DNA of 40,866 bases from Scatosoma sp045576335 (GTDB taxonomy: Bacteria > Bacillota > Clostridia > Christensenellales > Borkfalkiaceae), in contig JAZNGH010000040.1 of assembly GCA_045576335.1 (NCBI GenBank), positions 1-40,866 of the forward strand. Reading direction: 5' to 3'. Positions within the stretch are counted from its first letter, which is position 1. Every line of letters begins with the position of its first letter. The position numbers and the translations under genes are program-made. Of the stretch, positions 29,807 through 38,684 are shown piece after piece. The notes under the pieces were generated by a model. The model was given only the letters and a program-made list of their open reading frames with translations, did no database searches and was not told where the DNA came from.

Positions 29807-31333
29807 ATGTCTAACAAACTCATTTACGACATTCACGACAGACCCAAATTCGGTCAAATGCTCGTGTTTGCCTTGCAACAAGTGCTCGCGATTCTTGCGG
29901 CGACGATAGCCGTTCCCACGATTATCGGCTTACCCACGCAAATCCCCGCGGCAATCCTCGGTGCAGGTATCGGTACGCTCGTGTACCAGCTCTTCACCAA
30001 GTTCAAAAGCCCCGTGTTCTTGGGTAGCTCGTTCGCCTTTTTAAGCTCGCTCGGCGTCGCGCTCACGTACGGCTATTGCGGTATCATTCTCGGCTCAATC
30101 GTAGCAGGTCTTGTGTACGTAGTAATCGCAATCGTGATCCACTTTGCGGGTACGGCTTGGGTAAACAAGCTTATGCCTCCCGTCATTATCGGCCCCACGG
30201 TAGCCCTGATCGGTCTTTCGCTTGCAGGCAGCGCAATGGGCGATATGGTAAAAGCGAACGCTTCCACGCTCTTTGCATCCAACAACCTCATCTCGCTTCT
30301 TTGCGGTTTGGTTGCCTTCTTCACCATCATCATTTGCTCCACGCAAAAGCGCGTAAAAATGGCAAGACTTATCCCGTTCATTATCGGTATAGCCGCTGGC
30401 TACGTAGTCGCTGCCATCTTCACGTTGATCGGCACGCTTGCAAATATCGACTACTTTATGATCATCAACTTTAAGCCCGTCGTTGACAATTTCGTAGCGG
30501 CAGACGGCTCGTTCACGGGTATCACGGCGTTCTTGAACTACCCCGACTTTGCTTTGGTAGAAGCAATTAAAGAGCTTATCAACGGCAACGTTTCCGCGGA
30601 AATTTTGACGGCAAGCAAAGGCAGCGCAACGCTTTTGAACTGGGGCGGCGTAGCCGAAGTTATCATTGCATTCCTGCCCGTTGCGCTCGTGGTATTTGCA
30701 GAACACATTGCAGACCATAAAAACCTTTCTTCCATTATCGGTAAAGACCTTATCACCGACCCCGGTCTTAAAAGAACGCTTCTTGGCGACGGCGTAGGCT
30801 CGATTGCAGGTACCATTTTCGGTATCTGCCCCAACACCACCTACGGCGAATCGGTCGGCTGTGTAGCAATCACCAAAAACGCGTCGGTCGCAACGATCAC
30901 CACCACGGCGATTATGTGCATCATTCTTTCGTTCATCAGCCCCGTAATGGCACTTTTGCAGACCATTCCCTCTTGCGTTATGGGCGGCGTATGCTTGACG
31001 CTGTACGGCTTTATCGCGGTATCCGGTCTTAAAATGTTCAAAGACCTCGATTTGGACGACAACAAAAACCTGTTCGTTGTAGCAGCTATCCTCATTTCGG
31101 GTATCGGCGGACTTACCATTCAAATCCCCTATGCATTTGCGGCAAACGGCGCGGTAGCAAAGACCATTCAAATCACCTCTATCGCAACGGCGCTCATTCT
31201 CGGTATCGTGACCAACGCGATTTTGACCAAGGTAGAAAAGAGCAAGCTCGGCGAGGAAGTAGCAGAAGAAGAAACGCCCGTTGAAGCGGAAGCAGCGGCT
31301 ACGCAAGCGGAGGACACGGGGGCGCAAGAATGA
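29807..31333 (+). CDS. uraA: Uracil permease (NCS2/NAT family)
   Basis: This is a 508-residue protein with about 14 hydrophobic segments. The N-terminal FALQQVLAILAATIAVP and the signature GICPNTTYGESVG with the preceding FAEHIADHK (Glu and His involved in uracil binding in this family) identify a UraA/PyrP uracil:proton symporter. The C-terminal 35 residues are Ala/Glu-rich and outside the family. GGAGG is 8 nt before the ATG. It overlaps upp by 4 nt (ATGA), coupling uptake to salvage. Confidence 0.95.
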   Translation: MSNKLIYDIHDRPKFGQMLVFALQQVLAILAATIAVPTIIGLPTQIPAAILGAGIGTLVYQLFTKFKSPVFLGSSFAFLSSLGVALTYGYCGIILGSIVAGLVYVVIAIVIHFAGTAWVNKLMPPVIIGPTVALIGLSLAGSAMGDMVKANASTLFASNNLISLLCGLVAFFTIIICSTQKRVKMARLIPFIIGIAAGYVVAAIFTLIGTLANIDYFMIINFKPVVDNFVAADGSFTGITAFLNYPDFALVEAIKELINGNVSAEILTASKGSATLLNWGGVAEVIIAFLPVALVVFAEHIADHKNLSSIIGKDLITDPGLKRTLLGDGVGSIAGTIFGICPNTTYGESVGCVAITKNASVATITTTAIMCIILSFISPVMALLQTIPSCVMGGVCLTLYGFIAVSGLKMFKDLDLDDNKNLFVVAAILISGIGGLTIQIPYAFAANGAVAKTIQITSIATALILGIVTNAILTKVEKSKLGEEVAEEETPVEAEAAATQAEDTGAQE

Positions 31334-31971
31334 AAAATTACGACAACGTAGTCATTTTCGACCATCCTCTTATCAAGCATAAAATCGCGATTTTGCGCGA
31401 CGAAAAAACGAGTATGAAGGAATTTCGCGAACTGATTGAAGAAATTACGACGCTTATGACCTACGAATGTTTGAAAGAGGGCGTACCGACGGTAGAAAAG
31501 CAGGTCAAGACCCCGCTTGAAACTTGCACGCAACAGGTTGTCAAGGACAACGCGATTGCAATCGTACCCATTTTACGTGCAGGCTTGGGTATGGTAAACG
31601 GTATTCACGTTTTATTCCCCTCCGCACGCGTCGGACATATCGGTATGTATAGAAACGAAGAAACGTTAGAGCCTTGCGAATACTATTGCAAGCTCCCCGA
31701 CGGTATCGAGGACAAGCTCGTGCTCGTCGTAGACCCTATGCTCGCAACGGGCGGAAGCGCGTGCGACGCGATTACACAGCTGAAAAAGCGTGGCTGTAAG
31801 AACATCAAGTTTATGGCAATTATCGGCGCGCCCGAGGGCGTGAGCAAGGTTGCAGAAACCCACCCCGACGTAAATATCTACGTTTCCACGCTGGATAGAT
31901 GCTTGAATGAAAACGGCTATATCCTCCCTGGACTTGGGGATGCAGGCGATAGACTTTTCGGCACGAAATAA
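31330..31971 (+). CDS. upp: Uracil phosphoribosyltransferase
   Basis: This 213-residue enzyme makes UMP from uracil and PRPP. The PRPP loop is VDPMLATGGSA, and the uracil-binding C-terminal block GYILPGLGDAGDRLFGTK is complete. Arg-containing PILRAGLGM near residue 80 is conserved. It is translated from the overlapping uraA stop (ATGA). Together the two genes form a uracil uptake-and-capture unit. Confidence 0.97.
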   Translation: MKNYDNVVIFDHPLIKHKIAILRDEKTSMKEFRELIEEITTLMTYECLKEGVPTVEKQVKTPLETCTQQVVKDNAIAIVPILRAGLGMVNGIHVLFPSARVGHIGMYRNEETLEPCEYYCKLPDGIEDKLVLVVDPMLATGGSACDAITQLKKRGCKNIKFMAIIGAPEGVSKVAETHPDVNIYVSTLDRCLNENGYILPGLGDAGDRLFGTK

Positions 31972-31973
31972 TT

Positions 31974-32011
31974 AAAAACCCCCGGGTTTTGAAACAACCC
32001 GCTGGGTTTTT
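31974..32011. terminator. Bidirectional terminator between upp and the YwaF-like gene
   Basis: AAAAACCC/GGGTTTTT outer pairs and CGGGTT/AACCCG inner pairs around a short loop, with A and T runs on either side. Confidence 0.8.
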
Positions 32012-32019
32012 GCACTCTT

Positions 32020-32712
32020 TTACTTTCGCCTCTTTATATCAAGCCGCCTTTTCAACAGCCGCACCGCCCAAAATATAGCCTGATGCCCGCCCCACGCCGC
32101 CGCATACGTCAGTACGTTGGTAGGCAAAAACAGCGTTTGCAGATAATTTTCACCGTTTTTCAAAAACATAAATTCCGTTTGCAACGCAAGGTTAATCGGC
32201 TCGATTACGAAAATCACGAACAAGAAAAACACAATTTCGGAAATCAAGGCTTCTTTCGGGGTAATCTCCCCCGCAAAACCAAGCATATAAATAGAGGTCA
32301 AAACGATCAGCAAATGATTGATATAGTAATGCAAATACCGATAATGCGGAAAATCATAGCCCTGCATAGGCACGATAATTGCAATCACCGCGCCTGCAAT
32401 GGAGAAGTACCCCGTGTATTTGACGACGCTCTTATTCCCTAAAATCATTGCAATCGCGTTCACGTACATAGAAATCGTACAAAGCTGTAAAGGCAAATGC
32501 TCCTTCCGCAAGCCCCAACCGCTAATTTGCCACACCAAAAACACGGCTTCCAAGCCCAGCATCACCGCACCAACCGTGATTTCTTGAAAACGGTCAAGCT
32601 TGATTTTCTTCCGAAAGCCGAAAACGAGCGCGATTGCCGCAAAGCAAATAATCATTGCGGCAAAATGCGAAACGCCGAACGCTTGAAAGCTTGCGTACTG
32701 CTCGTCAAACAT
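32020..32712 (-). CDS. TIGR02206/YwaF-family integral membrane protein
   Basis: This 230-residue protein has six to seven transmembrane helices. The segments LPLQLCTISMYVNAIAMIL and PHYRYLHYYINHLLIVL match the YwaF/TIGR02206 family of unknown function. The gene starts at the last base of the preceding GLUG-lipoprotein gene (TAATG), so it is the third gene of that operon. Its presence with two surface lipoproteins suggests a shared envelope role, which is inference. Confidence 0.85.
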   Translation of the reverse strand: MFDEQYASFQAFGVSHFAAMIICFAAIALVFGFRKKIKLDRFQEITVGAVMLGLEAVFLVWQISGWGLRKEHLPLQLCTISMYVNAIAMILGNKSVVKYTGYFSIAGAVIAIIVPMQGYDFPHYRYLHYYINHLLIVLTSIYMLGFAGEITPKEALISEIVFFLFVIFVIEPINLALQTEFMFLKNGENYLQTLFLPTNVLTYAAAWGGHQAIFWAVRLLKRRLDIKRRK

Positions 32713-35402
32713 TACGCGTTATCCCCCGCGTAGATATCCCCGCCGTTTTCGGGGCATACGACCTCACCCAAATTTTTACAATTCGTTATATTCGAGCTTC
32801 CCGTCGCACTGCCGAAAATCCCCGCCGCGTCTTGCTCCGCGGTGATTTTATTTTTGTTTTGACAGCCCGCCGCCGTCTTGACGGTGTCTGCCTTACCGAT
32901 TACGCCCGCAACGTATCTCATGCCCGTAATCTCGCCGTCATTGATACAAGCGTTTACGTTCGCATACTCGGCGTACCCGATGATACCGCCCACGCGCTTG
33001 CCGCCTTTGATATCGCCCTTGTTTTGGCAAGCGTTGATTTGCTTCGTTCCGTCGCCCCAAACTCTGCCTGCAACGCCGCCGATATACCAACCCTCTTCCA
33101 CGGTAATATCCGCGTAATTGATACAGTTATCCGCCGCCCATAACGCGCCCGCGATACCGCCCGCATACACGTATTTTTCGCCCTCTATCAGCTCCACGTT
33201 GACGACGTTAAGCTTCCCGCGGAACGTACCGCTCAACACGGTGCCGACCTCGCCCGCCAAACCGCCGACGTACTTTTCGCCCGTAATCGTCACGTTGATA
33301 ACGAGCGCGTTGCTAATCGTGACGTTATCGCCGTCACCCAAAAGCCCGCCGACGTAGTTCACGCCCGTTACCGTCGCTTTTTGTGCAATTTGCGCGCCTT
33401 CAATAATCACTGCGTCCTCGTCGTCCACCCGTCCGACAATCCCACCGACGTAGCTTTCACCCACAACGCTGGCATTCGACTTCAATCCCTCAAAGGTCGG
33501 CGTAGTGCTACTTATTACGTAACCGACTACACCGCCGACTATATTATTTGTACCCTCAACCGTTTCGGCTTTATTTTCCGCGTTCGTACAAGTTCCACCG
33601 TTTACCAACCCGAAAACACCGCCGACTTGATGTTCACCCGTAACCTTCGCTTCGTTTACGTTATCCGTCAGAAGATTGTTAAACGCCGCCCCAACGACGC
33701 CGCCGACCTGAACATCGCCCTGTACTTCCGCCTTATTTACGCAATTCGTAACGGTAGTTGCTTCTCCTGCCACACCGCCGACACGACCTTTTCCAGCCGC
33801 CGACACCGTTCCAACGTTCGTACAATTTTCTATTTTTTCATCAACCATACCAGCCACGCCGCCGAACCCTCGACCGCTCTCCGCCGCGTTGCTCTCCGCC
33901 GTCGGCGCAATCTCGCCGCCGTTAGAACAGCCGCTTACGATTTTCGCTCTACCTGCCACGCCGCCACAATAAGAAAACATTTCATTATAATAATTTCCCG
34001 TGGAAACGATTTTCCCCGAGTTGGTACAATGATTCACCGTCGCGCCCTCGCCGACGACCCCGCCGACGTACGCTCTGCCCGTTATCTGCCCCAAATTTTT
34101 CAAGTTGTTCAGCTCCATAGAATCGGCTTTACCGCAAATTCCGCCAACGAAATATACACCCGTGACCGCGCCCTTATTTTCCGAGCCCGCCGCAAGGGGA
34201 ATGGTAGAATTTGTCAAACCGATCTGCCCGCAAATACCGCCTACGTAATCCACGCCCTCTATCGTTCCCTCGTTGACGGAATCGTAGAGATTGACATCTT
34301 CCTTTTCGGTATATCCGCTGCTGCCGTTTTTACCCGACGACCCCGCGTGGTAAACCTGCTGAGGCACGGCGTAGCCTATAATGCCGCCCGTGGAATATTT
34401 CCCCGTAATTTTGCCCTTGTTCGTCGCCGTGTACAAGGTAGCCTTTGCCGATTCCTGCTCGCCGTACGCGTCCGTTCCCGCGCCCGCGATACCGCCTACC
34501 CATTCGTAGCCGTTCACGTCGTTTAAGTTGGTCAAATTGCGTTGCATTTCCTTATTCGACGTAACCACGTTCCCGAACACGCCGCCAACCGCGCGGCAGC
34601 CCGTCACTCTCGTATTCGAGCTAACGCCGTCCGATTCGCCGTATTGCCCGCCGACGACGCCGCCGACGAAATCGCTATCCTCCGCCGTCACCGTGCCCGA
34701 CACGCTTACGTTATATAACCGTCCTCTGTTCTTGCCCGCAAGAATCCCCACGTACTCGTTATACCCGAAAACGGTCACACTCGCGTCTTCGATTTTCAAA
34801 TTATCAATTCTGCCGCTCGTTTCGCTAAACAAGCCCACGCAATTCTCGCCCGTTTTCGTGGAATAGGAAAAATTCTTGATTGCGTATCCGTTTCCGTCCA
34901 AGTACCCGACGAATTTGTACGGCTCCCATTTCACGCCGCCCAAATCGATATCGTTTGCCAGCGTATACTTGGTATACGGCTGGTCCATATCCCATAAATC
35001 CTCTACCGTAGCCACCGTTTCCACGTTACAGAACACGACTTCAAGGGTAATCGTACGCGAGCTTATCGTCCGTTCAATCACGAACTCGCCCGCACGGCTT
35101 GCGGAAAGGGTCAAATACGTTCCGTCGTATTGTGCTTTCGCGCCACAGCTGTTGCGCGTAATATGCGATTTCGTCACCCAAGTTTCAATTTGATTATATT
35201 CATCCTCGGCAGAAAGGTCGCCGATTATATCCGCGTAATCGAGCACGAGGTCGGTACCCACCTCCGCGTAATACGAGCCGTACTCGTCCGCCTTTATCGC
35301 GCTATCCTTGTCCGTACAAGCCGCCATGACCGCCAAGCCCGAAAACACCGCCGCTATACCAAACGCCGTCACGACGCGCTTTACCGTTTTCGCTCCTTTC
35401 AT
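32712..35402 (-). CDS. Large GLUG-repeat lipoprotein
   Basis: This is 896 residues. GAGGAGG is 8 nt before the ATG. A signal peptide ends in a lipobox (VMAAC, about Cys29). An Ig-like or bacterial adhesion-type N-domain (about 35-140) is followed by a long array of roughly 22 GLUG-type units by eye. Each is about 30-40 residues with a Tyr-Val-Gly-Gly-(Ile/Val)-(Ala/Val/Cys)-Gly core alternating with short CxN/NxG segments, as in surface beta-solenoids. It overlaps the upstream paralogous gene by 4 nt and the YwaF-like gene by 1 nt. Likely a cell-surface fibre or adhesin; ligand unknown. Confidence 0.88.
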   Translation of the reverse strand: MKGAKTVKRVVTAFGIAAVFSGLAVMAACTDKDSAIKADEYGSYYAEVGTDLVLDYADIIGDLSAEDEYNQIETWVTKSHITRNSCGAKAQYDGTYLTLSASRAGEFVIERTISSRTITLEVVFCNVETVATVEDLWDMDQPYTKYTLANDIDLGGVKWEPYKFVGYLDGNGYAIKNFSYSTKTGENCVGLFSETSGRIDNLKIEDASVTVFGYNEYVGILAGKNRGRLYNVSVSGTVTAEDSDFVGGVVGGQYGESDGVSSNTRVTGCRAVGGVFGNVVTSNKEMQRNLTNLNDVNGYEWVGGIAGAGTDAYGEQESAKATLYTATNKGKITGKYSTGGIIGYAVPQQVYHAGSSGKNGSSGYTEKEDVNLYDSVNEGTIEGVDYVGGICGQIGLTNSTIPLAAGSENKGAVTGVYFVGGICGKADSMELNNLKNLGQITGRAYVGGVVGEGATVNHCTNSGKIVSTGNYYNEMFSYCGGVAGRAKIVSGCSNGGEIAPTAESNAAESGRGFGGVAGMVDEKIENCTNVGTVSAAGKGRVGGVAGEATTVTNCVNKAEVQGDVQVGGVVGAAFNNLLTDNVNEAKVTGEHQVGGVFGLVNGGTCTNAENKAETVEGTNNIVGGVVGYVISSTTPTFEGLKSNASVVGESYVGGIVGRVDDEDAVIIEGAQIAQKATVTGVNYVGGLLGDGDNVTISNALVINVTITGEKYVGGLAGEVGTVLSGTFRGKLNVVNVELIEGEKYVYAGGIAGALWAADNCINYADITVEEGWYIGGVAGRVWGDGTKQINACQNKGDIKGGKRVGGIIGYAEYANVNACINDGEITGMRYVAGVIGKADTVKTAAGCQNKNKITAEQDAAGIFGSATGSSNITNCKNLGEVVCPENGGDIYAGDNA

Positions 35403-37090
35403 ACGCTTTCCTCCTCACGGCTTCCCGCCGTTCCGTTCTCCTCGTTGCCGTACACCTGCACGTTATCCGTATGACGGAAGCAAATCTGCTCTGCCGAGCC
35501 GTTCTCGCCTCGAATATTCGCGCTATTGCCACAGAAATACAGCGCGCCGCTCTCCGCATAACCCGCGATACCCGCCGTTTGCGTACCGCCCGTCACCGCG
35601 CCCGAATTTACCGCGCCGCGGAGCGTCGCGTTTTTCATATACCCAACGATACCGCCCGTATATTTCGCCGTCGCGTCCGTGACGATTTCGCCCTCGTTGA
35701 TATTGTCGTTCATAACGTCGCTCGTGTTATCCCCGTCGAGATACCCGACCAAACCGCCGACGTACGCGCCGTACGCCTTGTCAAGGGAGATTTTTCTCGT
35801 ATTTTTACATTCTTCTATCCGCTTCAAATACCCCGCGATACCGCCCACGTATACGTTGTAGTAGGAGCTGACCGCTTCCAAATCCTTACCCTCGGCGTTC
35901 ACGTTGCCGTTGTTTTCGCATCTTCTTGCCGATTGCACGCTGCCGCCGATACCGCCCGCATAACTGCTTCCCGCGCGTACCACGCCCTCGTTGTTGCAGT
36001 CGAACAGCACCGCGCCGCTGCCCCCGCCGATAACGCCGCCCACGTACGACGAGCCGTTGACCTCGCCGGAGTTTTCACAGCTGTTGATATTGACGATGAG
36101 CGTGCCGTCCGTCGAGCCGATAATGCCGCCCACGTTCGCGCCGCCCGTGATCGTGCCCTCGTTGGTATTGCCGCGCATAGACGAAGCCGCGGTGATCGTA
36201 CCCACGATACCGCCTACGTGGTCAAGCCCTTCGATTGCGCCTTTATTGACGCTGCCGTTGATTGCCGATACGGAGCTGCCCGCAACGCCGCCCGTATACG
36301 TTCTGCCTACGACCGAAGCGTCGTTTTGACAATCCTCCATAGTGCCCTGATTCAGCCCGACGATACCGCCGACCTGTGCCGTTTGCTCGGCTTCGATTTT
36401 GCCTTTCACCGTCACGTTTCTAATCGTGCCGTTATTCACGCCCGCCACGATTCCCGCGGACGCCGCTTCGGAAAACAGGCTGAAATCCACGTTATCAAAA
36501 GTCACGTTTTCAATCAAACCGTTATTCTCCGAGAAAAAACCAACGTTCTTCCCCGTAGCCACCTCCAAGGGCAGATAGAAGAAATTACGAACGGTAAACC
36601 CATTCCCGTCGAGTGCCGCATCAAACGCCCTCGGTGCGAAATTTGTCACGGCAGCCATATCCACGTCCCTCGTCAAAACGTAGCGCAAATTCGCGTCGTT
36701 TGCCGCCAAAAGCTCTTGCGCGGTGGAAATTTCCTGTTCCTTTCTCGTCACGTTGAGCACCACCGCATTGGTTCGATAAGTATAAGAGTTGGTTTTAACG
36801 CTGAAATAACATTCCACCCGGCCCTCTTGTTTGGGATTGATGGTAAAGGTATTGCCGTCTACGACGGTGACCGTATACCCCGCACTGCAAGTAACGGTAT
36901 AGCTCGTGATGTCCTCTACGCTGCCGCCCACCTCAAAGCTGATTTCCTCGCCGTAAACCACGTCCGTACTGTCCGTAGACACGTACACGCCCGTCAAATC
37001 CTCGGCGCACGCGGAAAGCGCGCCCAGCGTACACCCCAAGGCACACGCACAAAGCGCAAGCTTGATAAATCCTTTCGCCTTTTTCCTCAT
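35399..37090 (-). CDS. GLUG-repeat lipoprotein, paralogue of the next gene
   Basis: This is 563 residues. ATG at 37090 has AGAGG 7 nt upstream; a GTG 6 nt earlier lies inside that site. Signal peptide with lipobox LSAC, then an Ig-like/adhesion N-domain (about 33-115, YVSTDSTDVVYGEEISFEVG), a linker, then about 11 GLUG units by eye (VGGIVG, YTGGVAG, YVGGVIG). It is the first gene of the three-gene operon with its larger paralogue and the YwaF-like protein. The shared plan suggests tandem duplication followed by repeat expansion. Confidence 0.88.
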   Translation of the reverse strand: MRKKAKGFIKLALCACALGCTLGALSACAEDLTGVYVSTDSTDVVYGEEISFEVGGSVEDITSYTVTCSAGYTVTVVDGNTFTINPKQEGRVECYFSVKTNSYTYRTNAVVLNVTRKEQEISTAQELLAANDANLRYVLTRDVDMAAVTNFAPRAFDAALDGNGFTVRNFFYLPLEVATGKNVGFFSENNGLIENVTFDNVDFSLFSEAASAGIVAGVNNGTIRNVTVKGKIEAEQTAQVGGIVGLNQGTMEDCQNDASVVGRTYTGGVAGSSVSAINGSVNKGAIEGLDHVGGIVGTITAASSMRGNTNEGTITGGANVGGIIGSTDGTLIVNINSCENSGEVNGSSYVGGVIGGGSGAVLFDCNNEGVVRAGSSYAGGIGGSVQSARRCENNGNVNAEGKDLEAVSSYYNVYVGGIAGYLKRIEECKNTRKISLDKAYGAYVGGLVGYLDGDNTSDVMNDNINEGEIVTDATAKYTGGIVGYMKNATLRGAVNSGAVTGGTQTAGIAGYAESGALYFCGNSANIRGENGSAEQICFRHTDNVQVYGNEENGTAGSREEESV

Positions 37091-37106
37091 TGTCACACCT
37101 CTTTTT

Positions 37107-37142
37107 TGTTCTACACTATTATACTATCATAAATTCGTCCAA
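37107..37142 (-). promoter_or_regulatory. Promoter of the GLUG operon
   Basis: Minus strand: TTGCAA with TAGTAT at 17 bp, or TATAAT at 20 bp, about 25 bp before the first gene. Confidence 0.45.
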
Positions 37143-37219
37143 ATTGCAAGGCTTTTCGCGAATTTTAGCCCTCCTTTTGCCCAAAAGCTTATTTTTTAAC
37201 AAAAACCGCCACGAACCAC

Positions 37220-37257
37220 GGGCGGCGGGGAGAACTCAACCGCTCTCCCCGCCGCCC
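37220..37257. terminator. GC-rich 14-bp hairpin
   Basis: GGGCGGCGGGGAGA (37220-37233) pairs perfectly with TCTCCCCGCCGCCC (37244-37257). It lies 40 nt past the SLOG gene stop on the minus strand. The T run is weak on both sides, so it may be a terminator or just a boundary hairpin. Confidence 0.5.
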
Positions 37258-37296
37258 GTCTTTCTTTACGAGTATTCAACTTTTATTAAAATTATC

Positions 37297-38001
37297 TTAC
37301 TTTTCCTCAAAAATAACGTTCGTTTTTCGTTTCGCTTCCCGTCGCTCTTGGTATTCGTGCATTTTTTGTAAAAATGCATCAAAACTCTTTTTTGCATCTT
37401 CACTATCACTCTGTTCCAAAGAAACATTTTCTTTTCTCTTTAATTTTTTAACGTCTTTTTCTAATTGTTTTACTCTATCCATAAGACGTACAAGTGAAAT
37501 GAGCCTTATTGACTTGTGCGTAGATTTTGCGTATTGATAAGTATAATAGGTGCCGCCTTTTTCTTTCTCGTTCCAAAATACGAATACCAACTGGGCTTTG
37601 TCTACCATATATTCATTTCTCTTATAAAAGCTCTCAACCGTAGCCTTTTTTGATATAAGCACCACTCTATCTGCAAGCTCAATTATATCTTTATATCGCG
37701 TTTTATCCACTTCATTCCAAAACTTATCTTGTTCTAAACAAGGAACGGCAATTTCAAGCTTAATATCGGGATATTGATAATCACGAAGAAACAGTACCGT
37801 TTCCGCAAAATCCATATCCACTCCAAGTGCACCGCCTGAAATAAAATAATTAAACCCCTCTTCAATCGCCGCTATCAAAAGTTCTTTCATAATATTTTGA
37901 TATTCGTTGGTATAATGGTTTGCAGGGTCGCCTTTATGCTTCCAAGGAAAACTTTTCGGTCTATGCCCCGTCACACAGCAAATTTTGTATTCTTTTTCCA
38001 T
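37297..38001 (-). CDS. SLOG-family (YpsA/DUF1273-like) protein with coiled-coil tail
   Basis: This is 234 residues. The start CCVTGHRPKSFPWK is typical of the YpsA-like branch of the SLOG/Rossmann-like superfamily, and FISGGALGVDMDFAETVL is the nucleotide-sensing loop. The Rossmann-like core spans about 5-160; a Lys/Glu-rich coiled coil (about 165-225) is added. SLOG domains bind nucleotide-derived ligands, and several occur in conflict or signalling systems. It is divergent from an XRE regulator beside a recombinase. Promoter TTGACA-17-TAAAAT. Function not known. Confidence 0.82.
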   Translation of the reverse strand: MEKEYKICCVTGHRPKSFPWKHKGDPANHYTNEYQNIMKELLIAAIEEGFNYFISGGALGVDMDFAETVLFLRDYQYPDIKLEIAVPCLEQDKFWNEVDKTRYKDIIELADRVVLISKKATVESFYKRNEYMVDKAQLVFVFWNEKEKGGTYYTYQYAKSTHKSIRLISLVRLMDRVKQLEKDVKKLKRKENVSLEQSDSEDAKKSFDAFLQKMHEYQERREAKRKTNVIFEEK

Positions 38002-38031
38002 TTATACCCCTCTAACAATTGTATATTTCTA

Positions 38032-38117
38032 ATTTTATCACTATATATCTAATATGTCAAGCATAAATATCTAACTTATTGCATAAAAATAGATTAAAAT
38101 TAGTTATATAAAACTAA
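38032..38117. promoter_or_regulatory. Divergent SLOG/XRE promoter region with repeated operator-like motifs
   Basis: SLOG promoter (minus): TTGACA (38055-38060), 17 bp, TAAAAT (38032-38037). TATCTAA occurs at 38046-38052 and 38068-38074, 22 bp apart (two helical turns). A perfect dyad TTAGTT-ATATAA-AACTAA lies at 38100-38117, just before the XRE start. Confidence 0.55.
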
Positions 38118-38132
38118 TGAGGATATATAATT

Positions 38133-38414
38133 ATGAATATCGGTGAAAGATTACGGAATTTACGAGAAGCGGCTGGATACACGCAAAATGGATTAGCCGA
38201 GCGAGCAGGTATTGCACAAACGCATTTGCGAAAGGTCGAGCTTGGACAAGCGGGAATAAGCGTAGAGCATTTACAAATGATTTGCGACGCGTTGGAAATT
38301 TCTATGAAGGACTTTTTTGATTGCTATGCCGAGCCAGATGAATTTTTAGAAACGATTGCAAAGCTTTCGCCCAAGCAAAAACAACTTTTAACGGCTTTTT
38401 TGAAAAGCATTTAA
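38133..38414 (+). CDS. XRE-family regulator divergent from the SLOG gene
   Basis: This is a 93-residue protein. The HTH is at about 6-60 (RLRNLREAAGYTQNGLAERA, then AQTHLRKVELGQ), with an added C-terminal helix pair (about 65-93, LSPKQKQLLTAFLKSI). GAGG is about 12 nt before the ATG. The repeated TATCTAA motifs and the dyad in the shared intergenic region are its likely sites, giving control of the SLOG gene and itself. Confidence 0.85.
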   Translation: MNIGERLRNLREAAGYTQNGLAERAGIAQTHLRKVELGQAGISVEHLQMICDALEISMKDFFDCYAEPDEFLETIAKLSPKQKQLLTAFLKSI

Positions 38415-38428
38415 TTTCATACGTAAAC

Positions 38429-38469
38429 ACACCAAAAAAACCGCCCTTGCGAGGGCGATTTTTTGGTGT
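38429..38469 (+). terminator. Terminator of the XRE gene
   Basis: ACACCAAAAAA..CGCCC/GGGCG..TTTTTTGGTGT stem with loop TTGCGA. It resembles the second hairpin at 38639-38684. Confidence 0.7.
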
Positions 38470-38684
38470 ACCCGTTGGGGCTCTTCTCACGCAAAGCTGT
38501 TCTTTGCGCTCGGTCACGCTCACTCCTACCTATCGTCGTTCGCTTTTCTCGCCCCTAAAAAGCGTTATCAACGCTTTTCTTAACGGGCAGCTCGTCCCAA
38601 CCTCGACGGCTACACCCTCTCGCGATAGTTCGAGCCCCGTACACCAAAAGCAACCGCCACAAAGGGCGGTTGCTTTTGGTGTAC
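38464..38684. repeat. Structured segment overlapping the recombinase 3' end
   Basis: A perfect 20-bp stem (38639-38658 with 38665-38684) lies inside the recombinase coding frame. A second pair links GGTGTAC..GGGGCTC (from 38464) with GAGCCCCGTACACC (up to 38645). Between are CGCAAAG/CTTTGCG and AAAAGCGTT/AACGCTTTT hairpins. It is probably the transcription end and boundary zone of the mobile element, with the reading frame running into it. Confidence 0.55.

Noticed and set aside
30095..31327. Long open frame (410 codons) on the minus strand
   Set aside because: It is entirely antisense to uraA, has no ribosome site, and has the composition of a reverse-read membrane protein gene.
33381..37132. 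Two long plus-strand frames (381 and 553 codons)
   Set aside because: Both are antisense to the GLUG genes; repeated Gly/Val codons leave the opposite strand without stops. Composition is Arg/His/Ala-rich without motifs.
38620..38645. tRNA- or tmRNA-like 3' end (GTTCGAGCCCCGTACACCA)
   Set aside because: The bases after the T loop do not pair with those before it, and no acceptor partner exists. It is not a tRNA.
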